Assembly: GCF_000026365.1 (NCBI RefSeq)
Contig: NC_012992.1
Span: forward strand, 620,001 to 684,000
Direction: 5' to 3'
Source of the DNA: Zygosaccharomyces rouxii
Taxonomy: Eukaryota; Ascomycota; Saccharomycetes; Saccharomycetales; Saccharomycetaceae
Length of the DNA stretch: 64,000 bases
The number at the start of each line of letters is the position of its first letter. Within the stretch, counting starts at the first letter, position 1. This document shows positions 19,267 through 32,138 of the stretch, piece after piece. The notes under the pieces are model-generated. The model was not told the DNA's origin. It worked only from the letters and a program-made list of their open reading frames with translations, and did no database searches. Made by a program: the position numbers and the translations under genes.

Positions 19267-20181
19267 ATGTCTTATAATACCTCTAAGTTTCCTTCCGATG
19301 TTTCACGACTATTCAAGCCAAGACCGCCATTAGAATACAAGAGACCAGTTGATTATCCACCTGAGAAGAGACAAACATGTCCACATATTACAGGAGTTTC
19401 ACAACTACTAGGAGAACAGCTATCATCTTACGTTAATCAATTCCCCCAGGGCTCAGATAATAAGTACCTGCAAAAGTACGAAGAGGCGTCTCATGCAAAG
19501 GACAACGAATACGCCAAGTTGAATCAAGAGACTCGTGGATGGGAACCTCATAAAGATCCAAACATCAAGGAAACCGATCCATTCAAGACGATATTTGTTG
19601 GTAGATTACCATATGATACAACAGAGATGGAACTACAAAGAGAATTCAGTAAATTTGGTGATATTGAAAGAATTCGTGTCGTTAGAGATAAAGTTACCAA
19701 CAAATCTAAAGGTTATGCATTCGTACTATTCACCAATCCACAGAGCAGTAGAATGGCTTGTAAGGAGATTGGAATCCACCGAGGATTAGAAATCAAGGGT
19801 CGTATCGCCATTGTTGATATTGAAAGAGGGAGAACTATCAAGTATTTCAAACCAAGACGTCTTGGCGGTGGATTAGGCGGCAGAGGCTATACGAAAACTC
19901 ACGGATCGATGACGTCAAATGTACCGTCAAAATTTGGTAACAGGCCTATTACAACACCAAGACCAGCGTACAGCGGTCCCAGCAGATTTTCTAGCAGTAC
20001 GCCACTTCTTCCGAACGACTCAAAGATACCTAATCGATATGGGGGCAATATGGCAAGACGTCCTGGGCTAGGAGGAGATGCATCACCTTCTCAACCTCCT
20101 CCTGCTACTACTTCCTACAGATCTAGATATTCAAGAACTAAAGAGACAAGATCTACAAATGTCGAAGAACCCGATTACTAG
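19267..20181 (+). CDS. SNP1: U1 snRNP 70K homologue Snp1
   Basis: A 304-residue protein (S. cerevisiae Snp1 is 300). The conserved N-terminal region (KFPSDVSRLFKPRPPLEYKRP) contacts the U1 core. A single RRM (about 105-185) carries RNP2 IFVGRL and RNP1 KGYAFVLF. The tail is Gly/Arg/Ser-rich. The product binds stem-loop I of U1 snRNA and takes part in 5' splice site recognition. It corresponds to YIL061C read in reverse. The RGG-like and SR-like content of the tail is short, as in other yeasts. Confidence 0.95.
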   Translation: MSYNTSKFPSDVSRLFKPRPPLEYKRPVDYPPEKRQTCPHITGVSQLLGEQLSSYVNQFPQGSDNKYLQKYEEASHAKDNEYAKLNQETRGWEPHKDPNIKETDPFKTIFVGRLPYDTTEMELQREFSKFGDIERIRVVRDKVTNKSKGYAFVLFTNPQSSRMACKEIGIHRGLEIKGRIAIVDIERGRTIKYFKPRRLGGGLGGRGYTKTHGSMTSNVPSKFGNRPITTPRPAYSGPSRFSSSTPLLPNDSKIPNRYGGNMARRPGLGGDASPSQPPPATTSYRSRYSRTKETRSTNVEEPDY

Positions 20182-20188
20182 TTGACGA

Positions 20189-20197
20189 ATGAGTCAT
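20189..20197 (+). promoter_or_regulatory. Gcn4 binding site upstream of ARG5,6
   Basis: ATGAGTCAT is a full palindromic Gcn4 core site (ATGASTCAT). It begins 8 bp after the SNP1 stop codon and lies 364 bp before the ARG5,6 start. ARG5,6 is a classic amino-acid control gene, so general control regulation appears conserved. Confidence 0.7.
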
Positions 20198-20340
20198 TGC
20201 CCTCGGAATTAGGTATCGGCCGGTAAAAAGAGTTTAATTGTGGCAAAAGAGATAATAAAACAAGCTGCGATGACACAATATGATCAGAAGAATCAAAGTC
20301 CAGTTATCGATATTTCAATAATAAATGAATTGAGCGATGG

Positions 20341-20402
20341 CGAATTGCCTTTTTCATTATTTTTTTTTTTTTCATTATTTTTTTTTTTTTTTTTTTTTTT
20401 TT
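20341..20402 (+). repeat. Poly-T tracts in the ARG5,6 promoter
   Basis: Two T runs separated by CATTA (about 20358-20402 is almost entirely T). A TATAAAAA at 20479-20486, 75 bp before the ATG, is the likely TATA box of ARG5,6. Confidence 0.7.
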
Positions 20403-20521
20403 CAGTCATCGTGAAAAAAAATTGCGAGGTATTCGGTCAGTCGTCTTTTGATTACTGTCTACTACCATCGACAAGAATTATAAAAAGGTAAGGGTAAATT
20501 TCATTGTATTGTTAACGGTAA

Positions 20522-23149
<2,628 letters not shown>

Positions 23150-23384
23150 GAGAACTAATGTAATTTATAAAATAAATTATATGTTTTTTCAATTTTTCAA
23201 TTTTATGTACAAACATTTAGTGCGCTCTCTCTCTCTAGGTGTGTTACCCTCACCGTCCTTCAAGTTCAAATGTCCTTTAATTATGGTCGAAGTTGGTCCA
23301 AGTCTAAAGATCATCCCCCTTTTCAAAATGAAGAACAGGATATATAGGATCTAAATCTCCTGCTCTTGGACTAATACGTTTAAT

Positions 23385-23846
23385 ATGGAAGATTGGAGAA
23401 GAATTGACATCGATGCATTCGATCCAGAAAGTGGTAGGTTAACGGCTCAAGATCTTATACCTCCATATGTTCAACAGACAGATCCACAAGCTGTACAGCA
23501 ACAAATTTCTCAATTGAAATCATTTGCCACCAGTGGTGATATTAATTCTGCATTACAATTGGCAACATCTGATCCACCATACGGTGCTGATGACAGTACA
23601 AAGGCCCTATATTTCCGTGCCGTTTTAGAGACTTTGACCCAAGTGAGACAGGCTGACATTGCGAATGTTGTCAAGCAATTACAACCACAACAGCAAGATG
23701 TACTTATCAAATACCTTTACAGGGGTATGTCAATACCTGAAGGACAGAGACAGGGTGGTATCTTGCTAGCTTGGTTTGAAAAATTAACCCAAGTAGCTGG
23801 CGTTCAACCAGTAATGCATTACTTGACGGATAGAAGAACCGTGTAG
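23385..23846 (+). CDS. ARC15: Arp2/3 complex subunit Arc15 (ARPC5)
   Basis: A 153-residue protein (S. cerevisiae Arc15 is 154) with the all-helical ARPC5 layout. It opens with WRRIDIDAFDPESGRL and ends with the conserved VLIKYLYRGMS and GGILLAWFEKLTQVAG segments. It is part of the seven-subunit Arp2/3 actin nucleator at cortical patches, acting in endocytosis. It is in tandem with ARG5,6, and corresponds to YIL062C in reverse. Confidence 0.95.
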   Translation: MEDWRRIDIDAFDPESGRLTAQDLIPPYVQQTDPQAVQQQISQLKSFATSGDINSALQLATSDPPYGADDSTKALYFRAVLETLTQVRQADIANVVKQLQPQQQDVLIKYLYRGMSIPEGQRQGGILLAWFEKLTQVAGVQPVMHYLTDRRTV

Positions 23847-24091
23847 AGATGTAGGAACTACGACTAAAGAAAAAAAATCTGTACTTAGAAAGAATCAAAG
23901 AAAAGCTAGATGTGCTTTTTTTCTTCCCTTTCCATATAGCATATGTTATCTTCATTATTCTTGATATTTGTATATAAAGGTGTTTGAAAAAACTAGGGAC
24001 GGCTACAATATCAATCAAACTTTACCTAGTACTAGTTAGAAAAACTGGAAGCGATAAGTGATCAGAGTCCTCTACACCACTGTAGGAAGTA

Positions 24092-25111
24092 ATGGCTGCT
24101 GATCAGGAAAAGAAAGTCTCAACTGAAGATGAGAATAAGAACAAGAGAGTGAGAGAGGAAGAGGTAAAAGATTTAAAAGAGACCAAGAAGGTCAAGACAG
24201 ATGAAGAGAAGAAGGAGGAGAAGAAGAATGAAAAGGAAGTAGAAAAGCTGGAGGATAAGAAGGAGGATAAGAAGGAGAAAAGTCAGGATGAGGAAGATAA
24301 GAAAGAGGAGGACAAGGAAGGGAAGGAAGAGCAAGAAGAGAAGGAAGAGAAGTTAGTTTCTAAAGAGAAAGATCCTAAAGAGTCACAGAATGAAAACAAA
24401 AATGATCCTGATAGTAAAGAAAAATCTGCAAGTCAAGAATCTAAACCCAAATTTGTCTTCGGAGCCAGTTCAAGTTTTGGATCAGGATTCAAAGTTGCTA
24501 GTAGTGGTCCTTTAAATAATGAAGAAGCCAAGAAGGACCTTTCTAGGGAAGCAGGGACACCAAAGCCATCGGCGTTTGGATCAGGTCTTTCATTTGGTGG
24601 TGGATTTGGAGTATTAAAGGCTTCAGATAAGGAAGACAGCAAGGAAAAGACACCAGAACCAAGCTCCGATGCTAAGGAAAGATCAAGAGAATCGTCATCA
24701 GCCTCATCAAGTGCTAATGGAACGAAGTTACAAAAGCAAGATGTAAAATCTGGTGAAGAATCTGAAGAAACCATATACCAAGCAAATGCCAAACTATATC
24801 AATTGGCAGATATTGAAGCGGGTTGGAAAGAAAGAGGTATTGGCGTTATTAAAGTTAACAAAAATGTAAATACTGGAAAATCACGTCTTGTTATGAGATC
24901 TCGTGGTATCCTTAAAGTCATACTAAATCTTTCGCTTGTTAAAGGTTTTACAGTGCAAAAGGGCTTCGTTGGATCGATGCAAGGTGAGAAATTCATTAGA
25001 ATGGTTACACAAGATGATAATAAATCCCCCATACAAACTGCTGTTAAGACTGGAAGTAAAGAAATCGCTGAAGATCTTTATGACAGCATTGTCAAGTTGA
25101 TTCCAAAATAA
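24092..25111 (+). CDS. YRB2: Ran-binding nuclear export cofactor Yrb2
   Basis: A 339-residue protein (S. cerevisiae Yrb2 is 327). The first 130 residues are almost entirely Lys/Glu/Asp, with likely nuclear localisation. FG-type motifs follow (FVFGASSSFGSGF, SAFGSGLSFGGGFG). The C-terminal Ran-binding domain (about 210-339) has YQLADIEAGWKERGIGVIKV and RLVMRSRGILKVILN. Yrb2 binds Ran-GTP and Crm1 in nuclear export. It corresponds to YIL063C in reverse and is convergent with the methyltransferase gene. Confidence 0.94.
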   Translation: MAADQEKKVSTEDENKNKRVREEEVKDLKETKKVKTDEEKKEEKKNEKEVEKLEDKKEDKKEKSQDEEDKKEEDKEGKEEQEEKEEKLVSKEKDPKESQNENKNDPDSKEKSASQESKPKFVFGASSSFGSGFKVASSGPLNNEEAKKDLSREAGTPKPSAFGSGLSFGGGFGVLKASDKEDSKEKTPEPSSDAKERSRESSSASSSANGTKLQKQDVKSGEESEETIYQANAKLYQLADIEAGWKERGIGVIKVNKNVNTGKSRLVMRSRGILKVILNLSLVKGFTVQKGFVGSMQGEKFIRMVTQDDNKSPIQTAVKTGSKEIAEDLYDSIVKLIPK

Positions 25112-25157
25112 AACAAATAGATTAAAAGAGAAAAAATGGTAATGATATAGACAATTA

Positions 25158-25841
25158 TTAGCTCAATTTGACAAATGCTATACTGCATATGGCAGTGCCC
25201 TGTACACCGCCAAATGAAAAAGATGGATAATTAATCTTATTCCAAACTTTTAAGTTTTCAGTTTGTATAATTTTAATCAATTCGGATTCTGTAAAATTGC
25301 AAGATGTAATTAAGAAAACACCACCTTTAACCAACAATTTTTCTACGACCTGAGAGTATAATTCTACTAAACTTTTACCATTTTCCCTCGTCAATCCACT
25401 TAATGCTATTGCGTCTAAAGTTCCCTTATCAAGGACTAGGTCAAATTTTGAAGGTGTCCAGAATTCGTCAAATATATCTTTAGCGGAAAATTCGACCGGT
25501 AATCCCTTCGTTTGAGCCACTTCTTTTGCAAACTCTATACTTTGTTCAGAATAATCAACTCCCAACATGGGTCCATTAAATCCACTTTCGACCAATTCAA
25601 ACAAAAGGTGTCCATTACCTGTACCCAAATCACAAATGGAACAGCCGTGTTCTATATGATGCATACCAATGTTATCCTCCAGGAAACTTACCATCTTAGC
25701 TTCTGCATCGTTATCATCGAACCAACATTCTCCGGTATCCTCTGGGTTATTTTCAAAATTGTTCTTCTCAAGGGCATAGAATTCATCCCAATATTCCTTC
25801 GTACCCAATTTGGACTTGTTGAGTTTAGTTGTATCCTCCAT
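25158..25841 (-). CDS. EFM4: Lysine methyltransferase Efm4 (See1)
   Basis: A 227-residue class I SAM-dependent methyltransferase. Motif I is CDLGTGNGHLLFEL, motif II is LGVDYSEQSIEFA, and the acidic post-motif is LVLDKGTLDAIALSG. The N-terminal LGTKEYWDEFYALEKNNF is typical of the family. Efm4 methylates elongation factor eEF1A on a lysine and affects vesicle transport. It is shorter than the S. cerevisiae protein (257), mainly in loops. It corresponds to YIL064W in reverse; divergent from FIS1 with a 186-bp shared spacer. Confidence 0.92.
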   Translation of the reverse strand: MEDTTKLNKSKLGTKEYWDEFYALEKNNFENNPEDTGECWFDDNDAEAKMVSFLEDNIGMHHIEHGCSICDLGTGNGHLLFELVESGFNGPMLGVDYSEQSIEFAKEVAQTKGLPVEFSAKDIFDEFWTPSKFDLVLDKGTLDAIALSGLTRENGKSLVELYSQVVEKLLVKGGVFLITSCNFTESELIKIIQTENLKVWNKINYPSFSFGGVQGTAICSIAFVKLS

Positions 25842-26027
25842 TTATATCCAATATACAGCGTCTTCAAACCTCTTATAGCCCTTTATAATCTGATCATTTC
25901 TAATTAGACTTATTAGTTCAACGACGATGAACAAGCGAAATTTTCCACACATCAACCGAAACTTGGACTCATTAACACTAGAATATAGAGGGAAAGATCA
26001 GAGCATAGAGCTACTTAGTTTACCATT

Positions 26028-26492
26028 ATGGCTAAAATTAATTTCTTACCCACGCTACAAGATTCATTTGAACCACTTTTGCCACAACAGGTGGAAATCC
26101 TTCGTCAACAGTTTTTATCAGAAGGTGGTGAAACTGCATCTATTCAATCTAGATTCAACTATGCATGGGGTTTGATCAAGTCAATGGGCCTTGACGATCA
26201 GCGACTCGGTATCAAACTACTCACGGATATCTACAAAGAATCGCCTCAAAGAAGGCGTGAATGTCTTTACTACTTGACCATCGGATGTTATAAGGTCGGC
26301 GAGTACAGTATGGCTAAAAGATACGTGGATACCCTATTGGAACATGAACCTGGTAACCATCAGATCAAGGCCTTACAAGGTATGGTAGAAGATAAGATTC
26401 AAAGGGAAACAGTTAGGGGAGTAGCTGTGGCTACAGGTGTAGTTGCAAGTGCAGCAGCTGTAGCTGCATTCTTCTTTAGAAGAAGGAGGTAA
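26028..26492 (+). CDS. FIS1: Mitochondrial fission receptor Fis1
   Basis: A 154-residue tail-anchored protein (S. cerevisiae Fis1 is 155). A cytosolic helical bundle with TPR-like repeats includes FNYAWGLIKS and ECLYYLTIGCYKVGEYSMAKRY. A single C-terminal membrane segment (about 128-150) ends in RRRR, the classic outer-membrane/peroxisome tail signal. Fis1 recruits Dnm1 through Mdv1/Caf4 in mitochondrial and peroxisomal fission. It corresponds to YIL065C in reverse and precedes RNR1 as FIS1 precedes RNR3 on chromosome IX. Confidence 0.95.
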   Translation: MAKINFLPTLQDSFEPLLPQQVEILRQQFLSEGGETASIQSRFNYAWGLIKSMGLDDQRLGIKLLTDIYKESPQRRRECLYYLTIGCYKVGEYSMAKRYVDTLLEHEPGNHQIKALQGMVEDKIQRETVRGVAVATGVVASAAAVAAFFFRRRR

Positions 26493-26712
26493 GGAGAAGA
26501 AGCACAGTGTTATAATCTTAATGAATCGAATCTGTGATACTTGTAGCAGCCCATACATAATTCATATTCATACACATGTCCGTTGCTCGTATCCATGAAC
26601 GAGTGTAAGGAACCAATTATTCATGATAGTGATGATGACAATGATGATGGCGGGGCAATAACCGTCATACGGTGCAGGTTCACCCTAAAACTTTGAATGC
26701 ACCTCATCATCA

Positions 26713-26872
26713 ACGCGTTGATTACATACTACTACAATGAGCACTATCGTACTTTTACCCGTATTATACTATAACTACTACTATTACTACCATTCTAGTC
26801 GTTAAAGAGCTCATCGCATCTCATCGCTCGAAAAAAAATGACGCGTTAAAAAACGCGTTATTTTTTACGCGT
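26713..26872 (+). promoter_or_regulatory. MluI cell-cycle box (MCB) cluster upstream of RNR1
   Basis: Four exact ACGCGT boxes lie at 26713-26718, 26841-26846, 26853-26858 and 26867-26872, the last three within 32 bp. They are the binding sites of MBF (Mbp1/Swi6), which drives G1/S expression. A Reb1-type TTACCCG is at 26755-26761 and a TATATAAA at 26902-26909. Together they form a complete S-phase promoter for ribonucleotide reductase. Confidence 0.88.
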
Positions 26873-27014
26873 TTGGCGTCACTCTTTGAGGAACGATCTT
26901 TTATATAAAGAGGCGGATATATTCCTTATAGACCATCTGTATCACTCTCTACTTCATCCTTGTAAGGATACCAGAGCACGACTCCCAAACATAGACACAT
27001 AGAGTCTTTTAATC

Positions 27015-29780
27015 ATGTTTGTTTACAAGAGAGACGGTCGTAAGGAGCCCGTCAGATTCGATAAGATTACAGCACGTATATCGAAGTTATGCTATGGGTT
27101 AGATCCTTCTCATATAGACGCTGTCAAGATTACTCAGCGTATTATTTCTGGTGTCTACGAAGGTGTTACTACAGTGGAATTAGATAATTTGGCAGCTGAA
27201 ACATGTGCTTACATGACCACTGTTCATCCTGATTACGCTACACTAGCCGCTAGAATTGCTGTTTCAAATCTTCACAAGCAAACCACGAAGCAATTCTCAC
27301 AAGTAATCTCTGATCTGTACCATTATGTGAATCCAGCTAACGGTGTCCATTCCCCTATGATTTCTGATGAGATTTTCAACATCGTTATGACCAACAAGGA
27401 TGAATTGAACTCAGCTATTGTCTACGACAGAGATTTCCAATTCAATTATTTCGGTTTCAAGACTTTAGAACGTTCTTACTTGTTAAGGATCAATGGGTTG
27501 ACTGCTGAGAGACCACAACATCTAATAATGAGAGTTAGTTTGGGTATTCATGGTGAAGATATCAAATCTGCGATCGAAACTTACAATTTGATGTCATTGA
27601 GGTATTTCATCCATGCTTCTCCAACTCTTTTCAATGCAGGTACTCCACATCCACAAATGGCATCTTGTTTCCTTGTGGCGATGAAAGACGATTCCATTGA
27701 AGGTATTTATGATTCATTAAAAGAATGTGCCATGATTTCCAAGACTGCTGGTGGTATTGGGTTGCATATTCATAACATTCGTTCTACGGGTTCTTACATT
27801 GCAGGTACTAATGGTACTTCCAATGGTTTAATCCCAATGGTTCGTGTTTTTAACAACACTGCACGTTATGTGGATCAAGGTGGCAATAAGAGACCTGGAG
27901 CATTCGCCCTTTATTTGGAACCATGGCACTCAGATATCTTTGATTTCATTGATATCAGAAAGAACCATGGTAAAGAAGAAATTCGTGCAAGAGATTTATT
28001 CCCAGCATTATGGATTCCTGATTTGTTCATGAAACGTGTCGAAAAGAATGAAGAATGGACACTTTTCTCTCCAAGTGAAGCTCCTGGTTTAGCAGATGTA
28101 TATGGTGAAGAATTTGAAAAATTGTACGAACGTTATGAACAAGAAGGCCGTGGTAGAAAGACAATTAGAGCTCAAAAGTTGTGGTATGCCATTTTAGAAG
28201 CACAAACTGAAACTGGTACACCTTTCATGCTCTATAAGGATGCATGTAATGAAAAGAGTAACCAAAAGAACCTTGGTGTGATTAAATCTTCCAATTTATG
28301 TTGTGAAATCGTGGAATACTCTGACAAGGATGAAACTGCAGCTTGTAATTTAGCTTCTATCGCATTACCATCTTGTGTGGAAGTATCAGCAGATGGTAAG
28401 GAACAATGGTACAGTTTTGCCAAATTACATGAAGTCGCTAAAGCTATTACACGTAATTTGAACAAGGTCATTGATCGTAACTACTACCCAGTTCCTGAAG
28501 CCAAGAGATCCAATATGAGACATAGACCTATTGCACTTGGTGTTAATGGGTTAGCAGACACTTTTATGATGTTGCGTCTGCCATTTGAATCTCCTGAGGC
28601 AAAAATATTGAACCAACAAATTTTTGAAACTATTTACCACGGTGCCTTGGAACAATCTTGTGAATTGGCCAAGATTCACGGTACTTATTCTACCTATGAA
28701 GGTTCCCCTATCTCCCAAGGTCTTTTACAATTTGATCTTTGGGAGAAGAATCCTTCAGAATTATGGGATTGGGAACCATTGAGACAAGGCATTAAAGAAC
28801 ATGGTGTAAGAAACTCATTATTAGTGGCCCCTATGCCCACTGCTTCAACATCACAAATCTTGGGTTACAACGAATGTTTCGAACCTTACACATCTAACAT
28901 GTACTCTCGTCGTGTTTTATCTGGTGAATTCCAAATTGTTAATCCATACTTGTTAAAGGATTTGGTAGATTTAGGTATTTGGGATGAAAGTATGAAACAA
29001 CAAATCATTACTGATAATGGTTCCATTCAGAACATTCCAAATATTCCACAAGAAATCAAAGATTTGTACAAGACGGTGTGGGAAATTTCTCAAAGACATG
29101 TTCTAGACATGGCTGCTGATCGTGCTGTGTTCATTGATCAATCTCATTCCTTGAATATCCACATGCGTGCCCCCACAATGGGTAAATTAACAAGTATGCA
29201 CTTCTACGGTTGGAAGAAGGGTCTCAAGACTGGTATGTACTACTTGAGAACACAAGCCGCTTCTGCAGCTATTCAATTCACCATCGATAAGAATGTTGCC
29301 GCACAAGCAGGTCGTAACATCACAACATTGCCTGAACTACCACGTCCCAAATATGTTCCACGCGGTGTTAACATGGTTGAAAAGGAATTGGTGCCCAAGA
29401 TTGATGGTACCCTAATCAATCCATCTCTATACGACAACAAGAGAGAGCCATCACCAACCCCTTCCACAACGTCTTCCGTCGCTAATAGCATTGCTTCATT
29501 GAAGCTTCAAGATACAAGTTTGCCAGATACTCCAAGTACATCCGCCTCTAAGTCAAGTCTGCCGGTGACACCAGTTACATCTGCTGCCAAGCCAAGTCTG
29601 CCGGACAAACAACTTGATGCCAAGGATTCAAAGACTGATGATAACAAGAACAATAACGAGGGTAATGAAGATAAGAAGGACCAAAATGGCAAGAGTAATG
29701 AAGAATTCGACATTTTCAGTTCTAAAGTAATTGCATGTGCTATCGACAACCCTGAATCCTGTACTATGTGCTCTGGTTGA
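27015..29780 (+). CDS. RNR1: Ribonucleotide reductase large subunit (Rnr1/Rnr3)
   Basis: A 921-residue class I large subunit (S. cerevisiae Rnr1 is 888). The N-terminal ATP cone (about 1-92) is followed by the catalytic barrel. Active-site residues are Cys218 (MASCFLVAM), Asn427, Cys429 and Glu431 (SNLCCEIVE), and Cys444 (TAACNLAS). The swinging C-terminal tail ends in CTMCSG. It reduces ribonucleoside diphosphates to dNDPs with Rnr2/Rnr4. It is single-copy here, standing for RNR1 (V) and the damage-induced RNR3 (IX). The linker before the tail is longer than usual and contains a 39-bp tandem repeat. MCB boxes upstream indicate RNR1-like S-phase control. Confidence 0.97.
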   Translation: MFVYKRDGRKEPVRFDKITARISKLCYGLDPSHIDAVKITQRIISGVYEGVTTVELDNLAAETCAYMTTVHPDYATLAARIAVSNLHKQTTKQFSQVISDLYHYVNPANGVHSPMISDEIFNIVMTNKDELNSAIVYDRDFQFNYFGFKTLERSYLLRINGLTAERPQHLIMRVSLGIHGEDIKSAIETYNLMSLRYFIHASPTLFNAGTPHPQMASCFLVAMKDDSIEGIYDSLKECAMISKTAGGIGLHIHNIRSTGSYIAGTNGTSNGLIPMVRVFNNTARYVDQGGNKRPGAFALYLEPWHSDIFDFIDIRKNHGKEEIRARDLFPALWIPDLFMKRVEKNEEWTLFSPSEAPGLADVYGEEFEKLYERYEQEGRGRKTIRAQKLWYAILEAQTETGTPFMLYKDACNEKSNQKNLGVIKSSNLCCEIVEYSDKDETAACNLASIALPSCVEVSADGKEQWYSFAKLHEVAKAITRNLNKVIDRNYYPVPEAKRSNMRHRPIALGVNGLADTFMMLRLPFESPEAKILNQQIFETIYHGALEQSCELAKIHGTYSTYEGSPISQGLLQFDLWEKNPSELWDWEPLRQGIKEHGVRNSLLVAPMPTASTSQILGYNECFEPYTSNMYSRRVLSGEFQIVNPYLLKDLVDLGIWDESMKQQIITDNGSIQNIPNIPQEIKDLYKTVWEISQRHVLDMAADRAVFIDQSHSLNIHMRAPTMGKLTSMHFYGWKKGLKTGMYYLRTQAASAAIQFTIDKNVAAQAGRNITTLPELPRPKYVPRGVNMVEKELVPKIDGTLINPSLYDNKREPSPTPSTTSSVANSIASLKLQDTSLPDTPSTSASKSSLPVTPVTSAAKPSLPDKQLDAKDSKTDDNKNNNEGNEDKKDQNGKSNEEFDIFSSKVIACAIDNPESCTMCSG
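29517..29609 (+). repeat. 39-bp in-frame tandem repeat in the RNR1 C-terminal linker
   Basis: Two full imperfect units (29517-29555 and 29556-29594) and the start of a third encode [26 protein letters not shown] and SLPDK. They lie between the catalytic domain and the C-terminal CxxC tail. Confidence 0.85.
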
Positions 29781-30128
29781 AGTTTTCTTTCTACGTTGTC
29801 GTTGAATATATAATTGGGTTTATGTTAATGGTGTAATTTTTAATTGATTGATCGATACTTTGTAAGTTAAGTTTCGAATTGGGACATGGGGTCATTGTGG
29901 GGCTGGAGGGTCCTTACTGAATTTTCCCCAGGGTTTATTAGCACTTAGTTGTTATTGCGCGTTTTCGTAGTAGTTCGACTAATACGTTAAAGTAATTAAT
30001 TGGTAGAAACTTTTCAAAGTTAGTACATACTTTAAGGCCAATTGACCTGCAGTTTGCTGGACTTTCACCAGGAAAACTGGCTCATAATAAGAGGTCCGTT
30101 TATAATATAAGTACCATATAACTACGAT
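29781..30128. other. Intergenic region RNR1 to the LCCL protein gene
   Basis: A 348-bp spacer without a recognisable gene or confident regulatory site. Confidence 0.4.
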
Positions 30129-32138
30129 ATGGTTGTCGGGACAACGTACAAAGATCTCGACAGTCATGGTACTGAAATGGATGAAGAATCATTCCCATTG
30201 GAGGATTTATCGGTGCAAGGTTTGCCCACATATCCTGATCCGCTAAAAAAGTCTGATGAAGAATGGTTGATGTTGGAAAGGTCAAATTTCTTCAAGAGAT
30301 TCTTTATTAAGTTATGGAAAGGCCCTCGAGAGCCCAGCGATCAAAGACCTGTTTACCCGAGTAAATTGAGAGTGCTGCAATTCATTGACGAATTTCCTGA
30401 TGGTGTTTTCAGGTATTACATTTCAAATCCATTCTTTAGAGCACTGATATTTATCGTTTACTGTTCTATATGGTTTGGATTTATGTATGAACTCTTAGAA
30501 CCGTACCTTGTCAAGCCGCCCTACTTTTATCCTAAGGCCAGCAACGATGATGTTCCCATTACCTCGTTGACTTGTAATATGATGTTGAACTGGGAAGGTA
30601 TTAACAATGCATGTGGTACAAACGCTGATTTGTGTGAACCATTTGATCATAAGGAGTATATCATTAGATGTCCAGCTCTATGTGACGTTAATGGTTGGCT
30701 TTACTCTGCAGTGGCAGTTGGAGATCAAAGGAATAAATATAGAGGCTACCAGATTGGTGGTGGTAGCAAGGGGAAAGGTGATAATGGTGGATTTCTTTCT
30801 TTACCATATAGAGCTGATTCATTTCAGTGCAGCGCGGCTGTTCATGCAGGTGTAATTTCACCCATCTGGGGAGGATGTGCAAAAATATCAATGCAAGGTT
30901 CTCAAAGCAATTTTCCGTCTGCCAATGGTAAGTACAAGACGGGTCCTTCCATTGGATTTGACACTTTTTTCCCTGCATCGTTTTCCTTTAAAGATTTTAA
31001 AGATGGGATAGCTACGGGTTGCTATGATCCTAGAGTTCCAGTGGTAGTGTTGAATTTTTTCTTTGGATTGCCCATTCTTTATCTTACTCGAGGGGTTGTT
31101 GGTTATTGGATCACTACATTGGTCAGTTATTGGACAGTGGTCTTGGCGCTCGATCCGCCACTTTTGACAGATCCTCACGAACCATTTTCAGTTGCAGAAT
31201 TGTTAAGTGTAGGGTTTCAAAGACTATTACCGCTCTGCTTTGTTCTTTATGTGTTATGGAAATGTGCAGTTAAACGCACTTTTGATAATGGTTCCCCATT
31301 GACCAAAATACTCCTATGGTATCCAACGTTTTGGTCAGGAGTAATGAACAATATCACTTATGATAGACTACCCGTTGATAGGCTTACATTTAGAGATATG
31401 AAACAACAAGCAGGTGCAGCAACCGCTGTGGGCTCTATTTTGGCCACAATTGTGGTAGGGGCTATTATTCAAGGTTATTCGTTGTGGAAATCTGGTAGAT
31501 TAAGAAAATACATGTTGCTCTACTTGTTAATCCTGCTGTCATTGTTCTTTTTACAATCTATTCCGGGTTTAAATCTAAGACTTCATCATTATATCTTAGG
31601 TATTCTTTTCGTACCAGGATGTGCCACTAGAGGTTCCTCGGCTTACCTTTTCCAGGGAATCTTGATTGGTCTATTCATTTCAGGTGTTTCTCGTTGGGAT
31701 TTTGCCAGCATCGTGGAGACGGATTTACATTTACTAAGAGATGAAGCTGGTGCATCCTTTGAACCACCAGCATTTCAGTTCGACCCCGAGAGACCTCATT
31801 CAATTTCTTGGAAATTGGATACCAAGACGAATTCCACCATCGCTGCCAAGAATGACGACGAAAAGATCGATGGGTATTCCCTTCTAATGAACGATTTCCA
31901 AATATATGTGGGAGAAAATACTACTGTAGACATTGACCAGCTATTAAACCAAAATTATAATGTATCCCATATGCTAAACCAGACAATGAATCAAACGGAT
32001 AAGGACACTAAGCTTTATTTTAGAGTAGCCAGGGCTTCTACCAAGAATCCCATCAATTATCGTGGTGATTATACAAATGCTGGTGTACTGGAATGGCCTA
32101 ATGGTAGGTGGCACGATCCTGCACCAGGTGTTTCATAG
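30129..32138 (+). CDS. LCCL-domain multispanning membrane protein (YIL067C homologue)
   Basis: A 669-residue membrane protein, close in length to uncharacterised S. cerevisiae YIL067C (678). One membrane segment lies at about 102-122 (ALIFIVYCSIWFGFMYEL). A luminal Cys-rich LCCL domain (about 145-290) follows, with the hallmark FQCSAAVHAGVISPIWGGC. Then come about seven membrane segments (about 300-540) and a C-terminal soluble tail with several N-glycosylation sequons (NTT, NVS, NQT). The molecular function is not known; the fold suggests a secretory-pathway or vacuolar membrane protein with a luminal recognition domain. Placement after RNR1 matches chromosome IX in reverse. Confidence 0.88.
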   Translation: MVVGTTYKDLDSHGTEMDEESFPLEDLSVQGLPTYPDPLKKSDEEWLMLERSNFFKRFFIKLWKGPREPSDQRPVYPSKLRVLQFIDEFPDGVFRYYISNPFFRALIFIVYCSIWFGFMYELLEPYLVKPPYFYPKASNDDVPITSLTCNMMLNWEGINNACGTNADLCEPFDHKEYIIRCPALCDVNGWLYSAVAVGDQRNKYRGYQIGGGSKGKGDNGGFLSLPYRADSFQCSAAVHAGVISPIWGGCAKISMQGSQSNFPSANGKYKTGPSIGFDTFFPASFSFKDFKDGIATGCYDPRVPVVVLNFFFGLPILYLTRGVVGYWITTLVSYWTVVLALDPPLLTDPHEPFSVAELLSVGFQRLLPLCFVLYVLWKCAVKRTFDNGSPLTKILLWYPTFWSGVMNNITYDRLPVDRLTFRDMKQQAGAATAVGSILATIVVGAIIQGYSLWKSGRLRKYMLLYLLILLSLFFLQSIPGLNLRLHHYILGILFVPGCATRGSSAYLFQGILIGLFISGVSRWDFASIVETDLHLLRDEAGASFEPPAFQFDPERPHSISWKLDTKTNSTIAAKNDDEKIDGYSLLMNDFQIYVGENTTVDIDQLLNQNYNVSHMLNQTMNQTDKDTKLYFRVARASTKNPINYRGDYTNAGVLEWPNGRWHDPAPGVS

